64,000 nucleotides of DNA from NCBI RefSeq assembly GCF_000687475.1, contig NC_057317.1, positions 5,952,501 to 6,016,500 on the forward strand, written 5' to 3'. The number at the start of each line of letters is the position of its first letter. The first letter of the stretch is position 1. Shown in pieces: positions 48,514 through 59,763 of this stretch. The notes beneath the pieces were generated by a model that did no database searches, was not told where the DNA came from, and saw nothing but the letters and a program-made list of their open reading frames with translations. A program made the translations under genes and the position numbers. Source of the DNA: Ustilaginoidea virens. Lineage: Eukaryota > Ascomycota > Sordariomycetes > Hypocreales > Clavicipitaceae.

Positions 48514-48827
48514 GACCAGGGTTTGAGCCAGTAAAAACCGTATAGCAAAGGATACATCAGCAGGCAAAGGAATAGTAACTACTAGCAATTTCCCCATTAT
48601 CAAGGGCTATATCGTACTCGTCGCGCACGTAGGGCACATAGGGCGCCGCTGTGAGCTATTCCCACTACAATGGGCTGTTCAATTTGGCAGTGTACAGGGC
48701 AGACGAAAAACGCGATATCTATAGCGTTAACGCTCAAGATTTCACTTATTAGCTCTATTAGAAATGCCGGAATTCCTAGTATGAGGATTTTGGTAGTCTA
48801 GGTTTGACGGCTGGGCCGGTTGCCAAC
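48514..48827 (+). repeat. Unknown dispersed repeat, copy 2
   Basis: About 314 bp, same orientation as copy 1 about 1.96 kb upstream and diverged from it by substitutions and small indels. The ends (GACCAGGG... to GGGCCGGTTGCCAA) coincide with those of copy 1, so the repeat has defined boundaries. Confidence 0.65.
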
Positions 48828-49928
48828 GAATGTCGATGAATCCGACCGGCTCGTCTGTTCAGATGCCAGGGCTGCAATTAATTTCCTTCACGAACAGCAC
48901 CACCATCCATAATCCGCACCGCAGGATCCAGGGCTGCATACAGTCGGGGATATGGGCCTCCAGATGCGCCATGCCAACCAAGCGCAACGACGACCAGTCC
49001 AGTATGCTGAGCTCATCCAAGAACATCCCCGGTCGGTCGTGCTCGCATTCCCAGGCCAATAAGCTTGACGCGGCCCCGGTTACGGAGTAGGGGTCGAGCG
49101 GTTGGCCCGCGAGACCCGCTGCGGAACGGTATTACCTATTACTACGCCCGCCCCGGCAGTTGCCGCAGACAAGACAAATTAGCTAATGGCTTACGGACCC
49201 CGGAGAACAAGCCTCACTGCGGGTTCCGACAGCAGCGGCTCACTGCCCCATATTAGCTTTGGTACATTGATGCTTCCGTGAACCGTGCCGCGGCTGGTTA
49301 TCGCGAGGGTGTCTTTCAGCGAGCCCTCTCGCCTTGCAGGATACTGCCGTCTTCGCCAGCGTGTACGATAGTATCTCGAGAGTACTGCCAGTGAAAGAGT
49401 GTGAAATACAGCAGGTCGATCCCGCGTAGCAGATGCATCGCCAGCTCGCACCATCGTCGGCGACGCTCCATCCCCCCCAACACCACTTACAATGAGCTTC
49501 CTGATAACCCTGCTGGGCATGTATGAACACCGCCGCCGCTACACGTGTCAGATCACTTGGCCAAATGGCGTTCCTCGGGCAAGAGGTCATCCAAACTCTC
49601 TTCACATAACCGCTGATTGCTGTTTCAAGCCAACCAGCCTGGTAGTTTACCAACAAGACGTTGACTAAGAAGTCTCGACAGATCCCAGAAGCCGAGACTC
49701 GTGCCAAGCCTTACTACAGGATCGACTCCAGGATATGTTCACAGGGATCCTTTGCAGATCCCATAGGGCCACTCTGCACAGTAAGGTGCATGAATTATTT
49801 TCTGCTTCTCGACTGGATTATTTTCTCATCCTGCTAGTAGGAACGACTCCTTCCCGGCGCACCTGCGGTTAACCGATCCTCTCTACCGGAATCCCTCATT
49901 AAATAGCTTGTCTGAGAGCCATCACGGG

Positions 49929-49934
49929 TATAAA
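49929..49934 (+). promoter_or_regulatory. TATA box of the small secreted protein gene
   Basis: TATAAA in GGGTATAAAGAGCC, 98 nt upstream of the ATG at 50,027, followed by a pyrimidine-rich leader. Confidence 0.6.
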
Positions 49935-50026
49935 GAGCCGTCCTTGCTCCCACCCATACCAGACAGTCCATCAACACCTTCAGTCCTCGTTGAATAACCC
50001 ACCATCTTCTTACGACACCTTCCAAC

Positions 50027-51030
50027 ATGCTCTATACGTCCTCATCCCTCGCGGCTGTTGCTGGCCTCCTCGCCGCCGGAGCTGCCGCTCTGCCGGCCAA
50101 CTCCAACGCCGTACCCGTCAATGCCACCCTCGGAAGCGCCCTCTGGATCAACGGACAGCCCGCAGAGCGAGTCTCGGACAGCACCCTGGCGGCTCGCTCG
50201 ATAAGCGGCACATGCGGCAAAGGCGAAGACGTCGTCGTCTGCGCTAAGCGCCTGGCCCAAAAGTTTTCCAACCAGGCTGTGGGCGATCAAGAGATGCCGA
50301 AAAGGACCTACGTCTGGAAGACCAACCCCAAGTACCACAATAAAATGGGCTGGGCCGACTTTACTCTCGAGTACACGCCCGTCTTCGGATCCTGCAAGGT
50401 GTCTGATCCTGTCATCGTCAACCAGGGGGCCTTGTTCGCCTGTAATCTGGAAGGTAGGACGACGCGCGGGCAGTTTGCTCCCCTTGTTCTGCCGACCGCA
50501 TTGACTAACATGGAGTAGGAGGCTGTTCTCAAAGCTTTACTCAATCCAGAGTCGTTACTGACACGGTTAACTACGGCTACAAGGTTGGCACGAAGGTTAA
50601 CGTCGGAGGCGACATCAAATTTGTCTCAGTATCTACCGAAGTGAGTACCGAATGGAGCCAGGACTGGTCCAAGTCAACCGAGGTGACGACTACAAGCCAG
50701 CGGACATATAACCTTGCAAATGGAGAAGTCTGCGCTCCAACGACAGTGCAAATCCAGATGGATTGCATTGGCGATCTCAAGGACGCCAAAATGATCGCGC
50801 ACGGCTTCAGGGCACAGGACCCCCACTTTGTCAAGGATTTCAAGGCCTGGTGTGACGCTGCCTTTGCGGGCCCTCGCGTCTTTGATGACTGGCAGAAATG
50901 GACGGGACAAGACTTCCGCGTACTCTGCAACCAAGTCAAAAACTCAAGGGTCCCACGAAACATGTATCTCCGCTCTTCCGCAACTGACGGCTCTTCCTGG
51001 ACCGTCGAGGGATGCTCTCTGAGCCAGTAG
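50027..51030 (+). CDS. Small secreted Cys-rich protein, unknown family
   Basis: Two exons: 50,027-50,453 and 50,519-51,030, with a 65-nt phase-1 intron (GTAGGA donor, CTAAC branch at 50,505-50,509, TAG acceptor); 312 aa in all. The start gives a clear signal peptide (MLYTSSSLAAVAGLLAAGAAALP). Without splicing the first exon runs into a stop at 50,516-50,518, inside the acceptor. The mature protein has about ten Cys (for example ISGTCGKGEDVVVCAKRL, NGEVCAPTTVQIQMDC, WCDAAF, VEGCSLSQ end). Residues about 150-225 form a Ser/Thr-rich stretch of alternating polar and hydrophobic residues (VSTEVSTEWSQDWSKSTEV), as in beta-hairpin proteins. I do not recognise the family; a distant likeness to aerolysin-fold proteins is possible but unproven. 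It converges on the phosphoesterase gene. Confidence 0.82.
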
Positions 51031-52104
51031 AGGAAAATCGAGCCGACAGACCGCGAGCTACATGTAGTACTGGGTTATATGCTGTGTCTCAATGTTGGGT
51101 TGGCGGAATGTGATGCAATACGAACGCCATCATTGTTTACTTGTATAACGTGAATCTTGCGCGAGAGGCGAGGTAGTCTTTGTCACCTATTGGTACCACA
51201 GGGAACGTCTGTTGATTAGAGAAATTTACAAAAGCACCCTGCATTATCGATGTTGAACGTCTTACTTACACTGGAAGCTTATGACTATGCCTGATGTTGA
51301 TGGAAATGGCTGCGACGATGATGAACTGGCTTGATATCCGTTGCCTGCATTGCCCCGTTTCCAACTCAAGAATCTGCGTTTTACTATGAATGTGCAAGCT
51401 TGCCAGCCGGTGCACGCCGGATATACACCGCACATCGCCAAAAAAAAAAAAAAAAAAACAGTCAATGCTATTATTTTGTGAACCGCTCCAGTAAGCATCA
51501 TGATCTAATTTCTAACCAGTTGGGTTCAACCCCGTTGACACACCATCAGAATGGAGATGCGCACTGAAGCAATCCGTCGTAATATTTCGGAAGATTGTGA
51601 GACTTGGGCTACGGTGATTCTTGATGGGCTAGAGGACCCCAAGGACCAAGCGTAAGATTCTATGCTAAATCGTTCAAGCCCCATGCTTCATCATGCCTGC
51701 ATCACTTCGACTGGGAAAACTGCGAGCCAACTTCAAAGAGGCTGGAAGAATGTCAGCTTTGTCAGTTTGGACGTGGCTGGACCCGTCCAAGAACCACTTT
51801 GCACAAAATATCCACGCCATGGAGGCTTGCAGCGGCACAGGGCAGCCCTCAGGATGACGTGTCTCAACTACAGGGGGAGTCTGGTGTAGAGACGTCTTCT
51901 TTTTCATATCACGTAGTGATAGTCGTCTTCATCTTGTGCAGAATGGATCAAGTCGAACGGATTAAGGTCGCAGCTCCTGTCAAGCACGCCAAAATGTTAT
52001 TTGACCATATTCGGTTGCCTTCATTTAGTCTTGTCCACAATGTCCCTTTATTGCGACCATTCGTGCAATACGTTTCAGCCCTTTCTTGTTCCCTGGATCT
52101 TGAT
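51031..52104. other. Intergenic region between convergent genes
   Basis: Holds the 3' ends of the secreted-protein gene (plus) and the phosphoesterase gene (minus). A run of 19 A lies at 51,440-51,458. Overlapping frames on both strands (51,262-51,907) lack coding character. Confidence 0.6.
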
Positions 52105-54257
52105 TCAACCAAGATAATAGTTGACGGCGTAAATCTTGAAGCGACCAGCCTCACCCTCCCAAGTAATCGTGCCCGCATGCCCACACTGAGCGTTGCGCCT
52201 TCTCGACTTGGTAAAGCTAACGTACTTGCCAGCGTTTTCAGTTCCACGAAGCGTATAAGTAGATCCGCTCGCCTGGTACTCAATGGTAAAAGCCTTGGCC
52301 TTTGACTGATCTGTGGTCAGACCGCCATTGACAGAAATGTACCACTTTTCAAGCGCAGACTGGATATAAAATGTGTTTCCGAACCGATTTCCATCCGCCG
52401 TGTGGAGTATCCACCGCTGTCTCGCATCCTCGTGAGCCTTGGAGCTCTGGATGGCGACGACTGAGCACCCTCTTGAGATGGCAAGGCCAAGACCGTTACT
52501 TTCGATGGTAACGTACCGGCCTTCGGTGATGGAACCTCGGACCTGCTTGTAGCCAGCTTCAACGAGGGCATTCATATCCTGTTCAGCATTGGCTTTGCCA
52601 TAAGGGATAGGAGGTTGGTTGCCGTGGGCATATCCATTTCTGCATTTGGCGGGTCCGACCCATGGGCCAGTGAGCGATCCCAAGGAGAGGTTACCGCTCC
52701 AGTTGTTGTCGGTGCGTGCTTCTGGGGTGCGCACTGCGGTAATGATTGGCAGTGTGTAGATGGGGTTGTCAAAGTCGAAAGCGTTGACCATATTAGTCAT
52801 GTGCTGACGTCGCCAGGGACTTATGTTGGTGTGCGACACAATGTATCCATTGGCTTCTGCCCACGCCTCGAGGAACAAGATGTCAGAGGTGTGATCGCTA
52901 GTCTCGGCGAAGACATGCCCCCCCCGGGTCCAGGGGGAGATGATAAATCGAGGAACGCGCGGACCTGTCAGGTTAGTATCTCTGCTCTCCATGGTACGAA
53001 GTGTTTACTTTAAAACTCACCGGGACCAATTGGTACTTTTCCGTTGCTGGCATCAAAAGGATCTGTTATCCATTCACCAGCAGCATCCTTGGGCGCAACA
53101 GGTGGTACAACGTGGTCAGCCCAACCACCTTGCTCATCGTAACTGATGATGAGTGCGGTTTCATTGTACCTGGGGCTGTTCACGACGGCTTGGACAATAT
53201 TCCTCTGCAGCCAAGCACCGTCAATGGGCATGTTGGGGGCATGCTCGCTCAGTTCCTGAGGTCCAATAATCCAGCTCACTTGGGGCAAGGTGCCGTTGGC
53301 GCAGGCGTCATAAAAGGCCTGGAGGCCCGGGTAAGAGTTGCCGTTGTCTCGAAGAACATTTCCCTTTGGGGCATCCTGGTATTGTTTAAAGTAGGCCAGC
53401 ATATTGTCTTCGAAGTTGTCAACTTCCTGCCACACTCGCCATGAAATGCCGGCCTCCTGCAAATATTCCGGAGTCGTTTTCCAGGTAAAAGGGAAGCAAT
53501 TATTGCCTGGAGAATCGCAACCGGGACTGGCGCGATTCGATAGAATGTTACCACCTTTTCCATCTGGATTTCCAGGAGAACCGGCAGTGTTGACGGTTCC
53601 ACTCATCCACATGATACGGTTGGGATCGGTAACACCAAGGATGCTCTGGTGGGAGTTGTCCATGATGGTCCAACCCTCTGCGATATCCCACTGTGTAGGC
53701 ACATCTTGGCGTTTGTAATAGCCCATACTGTAGGGTGTGTCTGACGTGACCCAGCCGTCGGCACGACCGTTGTTGTAGGCGCCATGCATGGCCTCCCAGC
53801 CGTTAGATCCAGCTCCCATGCATTGAGTTGCGTCGCTCCAATCCCCGCCCAAGTAGTTGATATGCCACGGTGACAATGAATTGACACCATTCCGAGTTTT
53901 GGTAGTAGGCCTATCATTCCTGCTGTTAGATCCTTTCACACATGAGGATGGAAGCGAGATGACCCCAGCCAGGGCCAAACAACTACTCACTGTCTCCAGA
54001 CGGGAACCCCATCGGTGAAGTGGATATTAGGGTCGCCAAAGTTGCGAACACCAGCCATAGTCCCAAAATACTAAACAACGATACGTAGCTATCAGGAAAA
54101 ATGCTGCCGGGGTTGAGGAGAAAGACCTGAAACTTACGTGATCAAATGATCTATTTTCCTGCATAAACAAGATGATGTGTTTGATGTCTTTGAGCGAACC
54201 GGCATGCACTGGTGCAGCCGTGGCCACCAGCGTGAGGCCGAGAGCTGAGCGCCGCAT
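52105..54257 (-). CDS. Secreted phosphoesterase / phospholipase C-like enzyme with extra C-terminal domain
   Basis: Four exons on the minus strand: 54,257-54,138; 54,070-53,991; 53,919-53,021; 52,964-52,105, with introns of 67, 71 and 56 nt (GTAAGT, GTGAGT, GTGAGT donors); 652 aa. Signal peptide MRRSALGLTLVATAAPVHA. The phosphoesterase family (bacterial phospholipase C and fungal acid phosphatase type) signature is split by intron 1: ENRSFDH (34-40) then YFGTMAGVRNF (41 on). Other family motifs: DNSH (154-157), SYDEQGGWADHVVPP (326-340), SPWTRGG (376-382) and DHTS (390-393), expected to form the metal-phosphate site. Such enzymes hydrolyse phospholipid head groups or phosphate monoesters outside the cell; the exact substrate is not readable. 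Residues about 508-650 add a beta-rich module (GRYVTIES, GKYVSFTKS) resembling a beta-trefoil or C-terminal lipid/sugar-binding domain. It is divergent from the multicopper oxidase gene. Confidence 0.9.
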
Positions 54258-54410
54258 CGTGGAAATCTGTAGCTTGGCGATGCTATCTAACGGAAAAGAC
54301 AAAAAGTTGACGAGCTGTCTGTCATAGGAGTACACGTGGAATGAGAACAGTGTACAGAGACGTCCGCAGAGCTTGAGAGAGAACGACGATCGCCGCAGCG
54401 AACCAAAAGA

Positions 54411-54417
54411 TATTATA
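54411..54417 (-). promoter_or_regulatory. TATA-like box of the phosphoesterase gene
   Basis: TATAATA in AGGTATAATATC on the minus strand, about 155 nt upstream of the ATG at 54,257. Confidence 0.45.
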
Positions 54418-54429
54418 CCTACGCTAGAA

Positions 54430-55811
54430 AGCAAGAATCAAGGACAGCATATAGGCAAGAAAAGAATAAAAAAAGAACCAAAGGGGAAAAATGGCAATCA
54501 ACTTCCGAACAACTAGTCCCTGCGTGTCTGCCAGATGCACCTGCATCCTCAGCATTGCTACCCCGAACACACATGCTAGAGGTGAACAAGATAGGCGGGA
54601 GCAGGACAGCATCGAAGCGACACGGCTCCTCCTGCGTTTGGAAGGATGCAACCAATAAGTCATGTCGGATTCGGCAAGACTGTCGACGCGGTTTGAGGCG
54701 GCTCTCCGAAAATTCGGGACAATGGGGACTTCTGCGGTATGGTATGCTGCCAGTGAGAGGGAATTTCCGGGGGGGTTTTTTTTTCCTTTTTCTTTTCTTT
54801 TTCGCCCTTTCCCAGCTCCTGCCCTGTTGAGACAACGCGCGATATCACGGCAGGTAGCAGTGACGGATGCAACTGGTCGAGACGGTGCATGGTTGGCGGG
54901 CGGGTGATCAAGGCGGGGGTTGCCCAAAGAGTCAACCATTCCGGACGATGGCAGGTCTTAACCCTGACGCGTATGCACGTGGTTTGTTGAGGGCGCTTAC
55001 AGGGGCCACCTACCTACAGGCTACGACCTATACCAGCTTATCAGCAGACAAGCGAGCGGGTAGGCGGGCAGCCGGAGAGAGATGGGTGGGACCGCGAGAG
55101 AATAAATGGCGGGGCATCTGGGGTCAGCGTGCGCCGTGCTTGAATCAGGCCTGGAACAAGGCAGGCAGCCGTCGACGGCGCTACTGCAGTGCTGCCGCTC
55201 AATGTCGCATCGCTTCAATGTCAGAAGTGCAAGGGCAAGGCCCTCGAGCCGGTTCACCACCTCTTTCTTGACTTACCAGCCCGACTTGACCCGCCCCACG
55301 TGCCATGCATTTGATCTTCAACAACTCGCCCTCCCCCAAAACCCGTCACCAACAATCACAAAGTCCGAGACAAGACAGCTCATCGCACAGCCCAATCAAA
55401 AAACCCGTAAGCCCAACATGGGCTTTTTATCTGGGATCCCCTCTTCAAATATTCGTGTTTAAAAGCAGACCTCGGTGGTCCGTCTCATTTGTTCCATTCA
55501 CCCGATTCGTTTGTCCTGAGAAGCTGAGCGAGCACTCAGTCACGGTGCAACATGTACCGCTCCATTTGCACAATCCTTGCATAGCAAAATTCGACCTTGC
55601 TGACCTTTCCATCCACGGGCCATGCCCATCGCCAGACTTTCCAGCACCCATTCTGGGCTGAAACTGTTTACCTCCTTGCCGAAATCATTACGCCTTACTT
55701 TCAATCAGTATCCAACGTCCCTTTTCTAAAAGGGAACGCTACAGTGTCATATCCAATAGTTGCCAGGTTGTCTCGCGTCTTCACCCATGTTGAGCAAATG
55801 CACCGTCTCCA
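54430..55811. other. Divergent intergenic region
   Basis: Upstream DNA shared by the phosphoesterase (minus) and multicopper oxidase (plus) genes. It contains pyrimidine/purine runs (54,768-54,820) and many overlapping short frames on both strands, none with a recognisable domain. The 5' end of the oxidase transcript, and possibly a short upstream exon, may lie at its right edge. Confidence 0.55.
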
Positions 55812-58106
55812 TTGTTATATACACCAGCATGCCCAAATACCCACAAGTATCATCATTGGAACGGCCCCTGGCCTCAGGGACCGAAACACCACATGGCTAT
55901 GCAATGGCCTTGTGGGCGGACAATCCGCCGGCGCTCTACTTGGCTATGCTCAGGTGTTTTTGCAGCAACTTTGCTCGTGTGTTTCAGCTTATATTCCATG
56001 ACTGCAATGAAGTATTTTGCTTTCGAGAACCTTGTATATAGTTGGACGACGACCGACGCCTACCACGCTGACAGCAACCTCTGTCCACTTGGCACGGAAT
56101 CTGATGATCGTTTTGCTTTGCACCCAGAGCAGCACATCTACCGAGAACCTCGCACAATTCATCAGCGCTGGTCTATCACACGACAACTTCAGAGACCAGA
56201 TGGGGTGCTGAAACGTGTCTATCTGATCAACGGTAAGCTGGCAATCATTGCGGGATACCTCCTGCATTCTGTTGCTGACGCCGGCGCAGGCCAATTTCCA
56301 GGTCCAACCATTGAAGCAAGAGCTGGTGATGAAATTGAGATTACGGTAATAAACAGGGTTGAAAATGATGACGACGACGGCGTTGTCATTCACTGGCACG
56401 GGATGCTGATGAAGGGTAAGGCAAGCATCTGTGGCCCATCATGCGAATCACTAAATTATCCTCAGGCTTCAACGAGATGGATGGTGTTGTTGGTGTGACG
56501 CAGTGCAGAGTCGCTACAGGAGAAACATTTACCTACAGGTTCCATATTCACCGCAAACAGCATGGTACATTCTGGTATCATGCGCACTCCGCAGTCAAAA
56601 GAGCAGATGGGCTTTATGGTGCCTTGATTGTGCACAAGCCAGTCGAGGGCAGGATAGCTCACAGTGACATGGCGCTATATGAATACGATGGCGAAAAGCT
56701 ACTGCTCATCGGCGACTGGTACCACATGCCGGCAGAGAAGGTTCTTGCCGAGTATAAAGACTTTCGAAGCTTCGCCTACGAGGTAAGCTGGAATCCGAAC
56801 CTACCATGTTCATGTTTGATGTCTAGTGTCTGACCTTACTTGTAGCCTGTACCCGATTCCTTATTGATCAATGGCATGGGCTCCTACAACTGCAGCAACG
56901 CGCGTCCTGGGAGACCAGTTGCTTGTATAAAAACCGACCGTCTGCCACTGCAGGTTTTCGGGAACAAAGCTGTCCGGCTGCGGGTAGTCAATGTGGGTGC
57001 CTCCTCTGGCTACTCCTTTCAGGTTGAGAACGCTGCCCTGCAGCTGCTCGCCGTTGACGGTGGTGGAGCGGTGTCGAATGCCACGCCACAAACCTCGACA
57101 CTCGGCGTGCTATATCCTGGCGAGCGCATGGACGTGTTACTTCTTCCACAGAAGACCATCACTGACAGAAGCGCGCCTTCTACAGTCGATCTAAAGATTA
57201 TTCTTGACCCAGAGTAAGATTTCTCTCGTTTGACATTCAGTTATTTGAAACCCTGCTATTGCACCGTCGGCTGACAGATTGGCCAGACTCATGCAGTTAA
57301 TGAACCCAGCCCTCACCCGGGCACAGTCCTTTGCCCTGGAATGGGTACATTGTGCTCATGGGAGACATGATCGAAATGACATCCGCGATACTGTGGACAT
57401 GTACGACTTGAACGACGCCCAAGGACCAGTCCTTGCTCGAAACTCGCCTGTCCGCAAGAAGCCGGCCGAGATAGCCCTATTATATACTAGCCTGGCCATC
57501 AACTCGTTCAAGAATGACGAGCCATGGGGTGAACTGAATCACTCATCATGGGTATGGAAAGACGCCAATACCGCGCCCTTGCTCGCTACGCACAGAACGG
57601 CATGGGTCAACGGCACAGAGCAAGCCAACCCCCTCCGCACTTTCAATGTCCCGCAATTCGCAGCAGGCCAAGACCGATGGTTGGACTTGGTGATAAACAA
57701 CGTCGACGACAAGGGCCATCCGTTCCATTTGGTGAGTATCCATGTTGGCCACATCCGTCACAGTTGCTGACAAGTGCCTACCTAGCATGGATACCAATTT
57801 TATGTTCTTGGCTCGCGACAAGATGAACTTGGACGCTCATACAACCCCTTCGAGGCAGCTGTTAACCACGAAGACAAGCTGATCAACATTGACACCCCCC
57901 TCATAAAGGATACTGTCTACATAAAACCACGTGGATATGTGATTCTGCGATTTCGTCTTGATAACCCTGGGCTATGGCTGATGCATTGCCATGTTCTCTG
58001 GCATCAAGCGGTCGGTATGGGAACCGTACTTCAGATCGGCCGCATCGCCAGGGAAACAGCGCGCAAGGCAGAACAATCGTGTCGCTGGAAAGGCAATCAC
58101 AAGTAG
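55812..58106 (+). CDS. Membrane-anchored multicopper oxidase (laccase-like)
   Basis: Six exons: 55,812-56,232; 56,290-56,415; 56,466-56,782; 56,846-57,213; 57,278-57,731; 57,786-58,106, with introns of 57, 50, 63, 64 and 54 nt, all GT-AG and frame-keeping; 668 aa. All four copper motifs are intact: HWHG (175-178), WYHAHS (219-224), HPFHLHG (558-564) and [12 protein letters not shown] (629-640), giving the ten copper-binding His and the Cys of the type 1/2/3 centres. A hydrophobic segment at about 44-63 precedes the DAYHA...LHPE-HIYR block, so the enzyme is predicted to be a type II membrane protein with its catalytic part outside the cytosol. It should couple one-electron oxidation of phenols, metals or similar substrates to reduction of O2 to water; the substrate is unknown. 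The start is uncertain: ATG 55,893 is in frame too, and another frame is open upstream. Confidence 0.9.
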
Positions 58107-58739
58107 TGTGATCTAGAACCGAGGTTACCATGGCCCAGAGCCGCCGGCATACTCCTGGGCACCTGCGGAGGAAGAACGCAACAGAAGTCTTGAATGGTAA
58201 GGCTAAGGTTCTAGTTTTACCAATACTAGTAGCGTCAACAATAGTAGCACCTCAACGCAGCGGCGTTAGTAGCAGTAGTAATTAATTAGGATAACGGGAG
58301 GGGAACTAGTAGAGACAAGGGATAGCCGCAAGATGTCGTAATCAGCCGGGCATGTGGTCGCAGCGGTCGGTATCCTGAATTTAACTAGCGACTCGCTTGT
58401 ATTGCCCTGCTCTTGCGATGCCTTTCTAATAAAGTCATAATAATAATTGTATTAACGATAACAATAAAGAACTAATATATAGAGCCTACGGAAGGAGGAG
58501 GAAGACTATTATCAGATCAGAATAATATCAGCTCAGGGCATTAGATTAATTTAAATATCTAATATCTAATACTCCTTTTCGAACCAACAGTAGTTCTTTT
58601 CTAGATACTTATACCTATAATATCTATCCTCTTATTATTTTAGTATTATCTATTATAATATAGTCTTAAGAAAGTTAGAGATACTTTTATAGGTAGGTAG
58701 TTAAAAGAGAGCTTCTTATATAATGTAATGTACTATATA
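58107..58739. other. Intergenic region downstream of the oxidase gene
   Basis: No gene seen. AT content rises from about 58,430 towards the transposon boundary at 58,740. Confidence 0.6.
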
Positions 58740-59340
58740 TGTTGGAATCACATCAAGGTATACCCAGTTATACGTAGGGTTGCGCGCGTGGTATCCGGTA
58801 CCGTATAGTCACTAAGCAAAGGATTATATTACTTTGCTAATGCCTGTGATGACTATCTAAAAGGAAGGAAAAGGAGGAATTACATGATGTGGCCTTTTAT
58901 GTGTGTGCCGCAGTCACGTGCGGCGGTGCGGCTCTGCGGGCCGCCCGTGCGCCCAATCAGGGCGCGGGGAAAGGCGGGGCCACCACGTGCACAGCGCACG
59001 CGCAACGGCACATCTGTCGCAATGCCCAATTGAGGGAGCAATTGCGACGGCGATTCCAATACTGGCAGTCTCTCTCTTTGTAGAAGGAAACATCGGAATC
59101 ACTAGAATTTAAGGTGCACACATAGAAAAGAAAGCGCGGCTCGGTCTCAGAAGGATGTGCTTCCGACAGCGTTATCTCTGACCTTGTCAGATGCCGCTGG
59201 GCGGCTGGCTTAGCCGGGCGGCTGCACAGCCTTATACCGTATAGCCGGTATGTTGAATATCGTAGCCGAAAAGAAAGGGGTAAAAAGGGATAGCAGTAAA
59301 TGCAGTATTGAACACAAGGAAAGAGACTACATATCAACCG
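58740..59340 (-). mobile_element. Family-B copia fragment E (LTR plus 3' end)
   Basis: Minus-oriented LTR (58,740-59,061; starts TGTTGGAATCAC, ends GATTCCAATA on the plus strand) followed by the purine-tract hairpin (59,049-59,102) and about 240 bp of the element's 3' untranslated region, ending near 59,340. It keeps more CpG and CpA than copies A-C, so it has suffered fewer mutations. Coding parts are missing. Short open frames on both strands here are LTR shadows. Confidence 0.8.
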
Positions 59341-59543
59341 ACCTATGCCCCCCCCTAGTCATTCGACCCCCCCCATAATAACTTAACAGACCTGACTAAT
59401 GCTCTTTCCTAATATAGAGATACGCTAATAAATAGTAGTAGATCCTTTAATCTATAGTAGCCACTAGACTATAAGTATCTTTATATATATTTTTCTATAG
59501 TAAGTGACTTCCCTTATATTTTTACTAGGTATCCCTACCTAAG
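59341..59543. other. Short unassigned segment
   Basis: AT-rich DNA with two C-runs (near 59,347-59,354 and 59,368-59,375). Nothing else is visible. Confidence 0.5.
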
Positions 59544-59763
59544 TGTCGGAATCGCTATCGCAAGGTGCCCAATTGGGCACATTGCGACGGATGTGCCGCG
59601 CACCGCTGCATACGATATGGCCCCCTTTTGCTGTGCCCGGTAGGGCACGCGGGCAGCCCGACCCGACCGCACCGGTGCACGTGACCACGGCATATGCACA
59701 AAAAGGCCACATCGTATAATTCCTCTTTTGCTTCCTTTCCCTACTTTCTTAGATGGTCATTAA
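59544..59763 (+). repeat. Truncated family-B LTR, interrupted by copy D
   Basis: The first about 215 bp of a plus-oriented LTR (TGTCGGAATCGC ... CTTAGATGGTCATTAA), broken where the LTR of copy D begins. The interruption falls after the CTTAGATRGTCAT segment present in all LTRs, so copy D inserted into an LTR of its own family; the remainder would lie beyond the window. ATTAA (59,759-59,763) is the candidate left target duplicate. Confidence 0.8.

Larger units (their letters stand above)
44451..49920. other. Gene-poor region of normal base composition
   Basis: Over 5 kb of GC-balanced sequence without a frame I can turn into a gene. Several open frames of 60-155 codons (for example 47,040-47,381 + and 49,240-49,707 -) overlap others on both strands, show no domain I recognise and have no clear intron-exon structure. 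Named contents are the direct repeat pair, an inverted repeat and the simple repeats listed separately. A decayed gene at 48,850-49,710 (minus) is possible but unproven. Confidence 0.5.

Noticed and set aside
48859..49707. A possible decayed minus-strand gene made of several overlapping frames.
   Set aside because: No recognisable motif; the frames overlap without splice sites that would join them convincingly.
54419..54939. Overlapping frames of 138-171 codons on the minus strand upstream of the phosphoesterase.
   Set aside because: Open in several frames because of purine/pyrimidine runs; no signal for a real gene.
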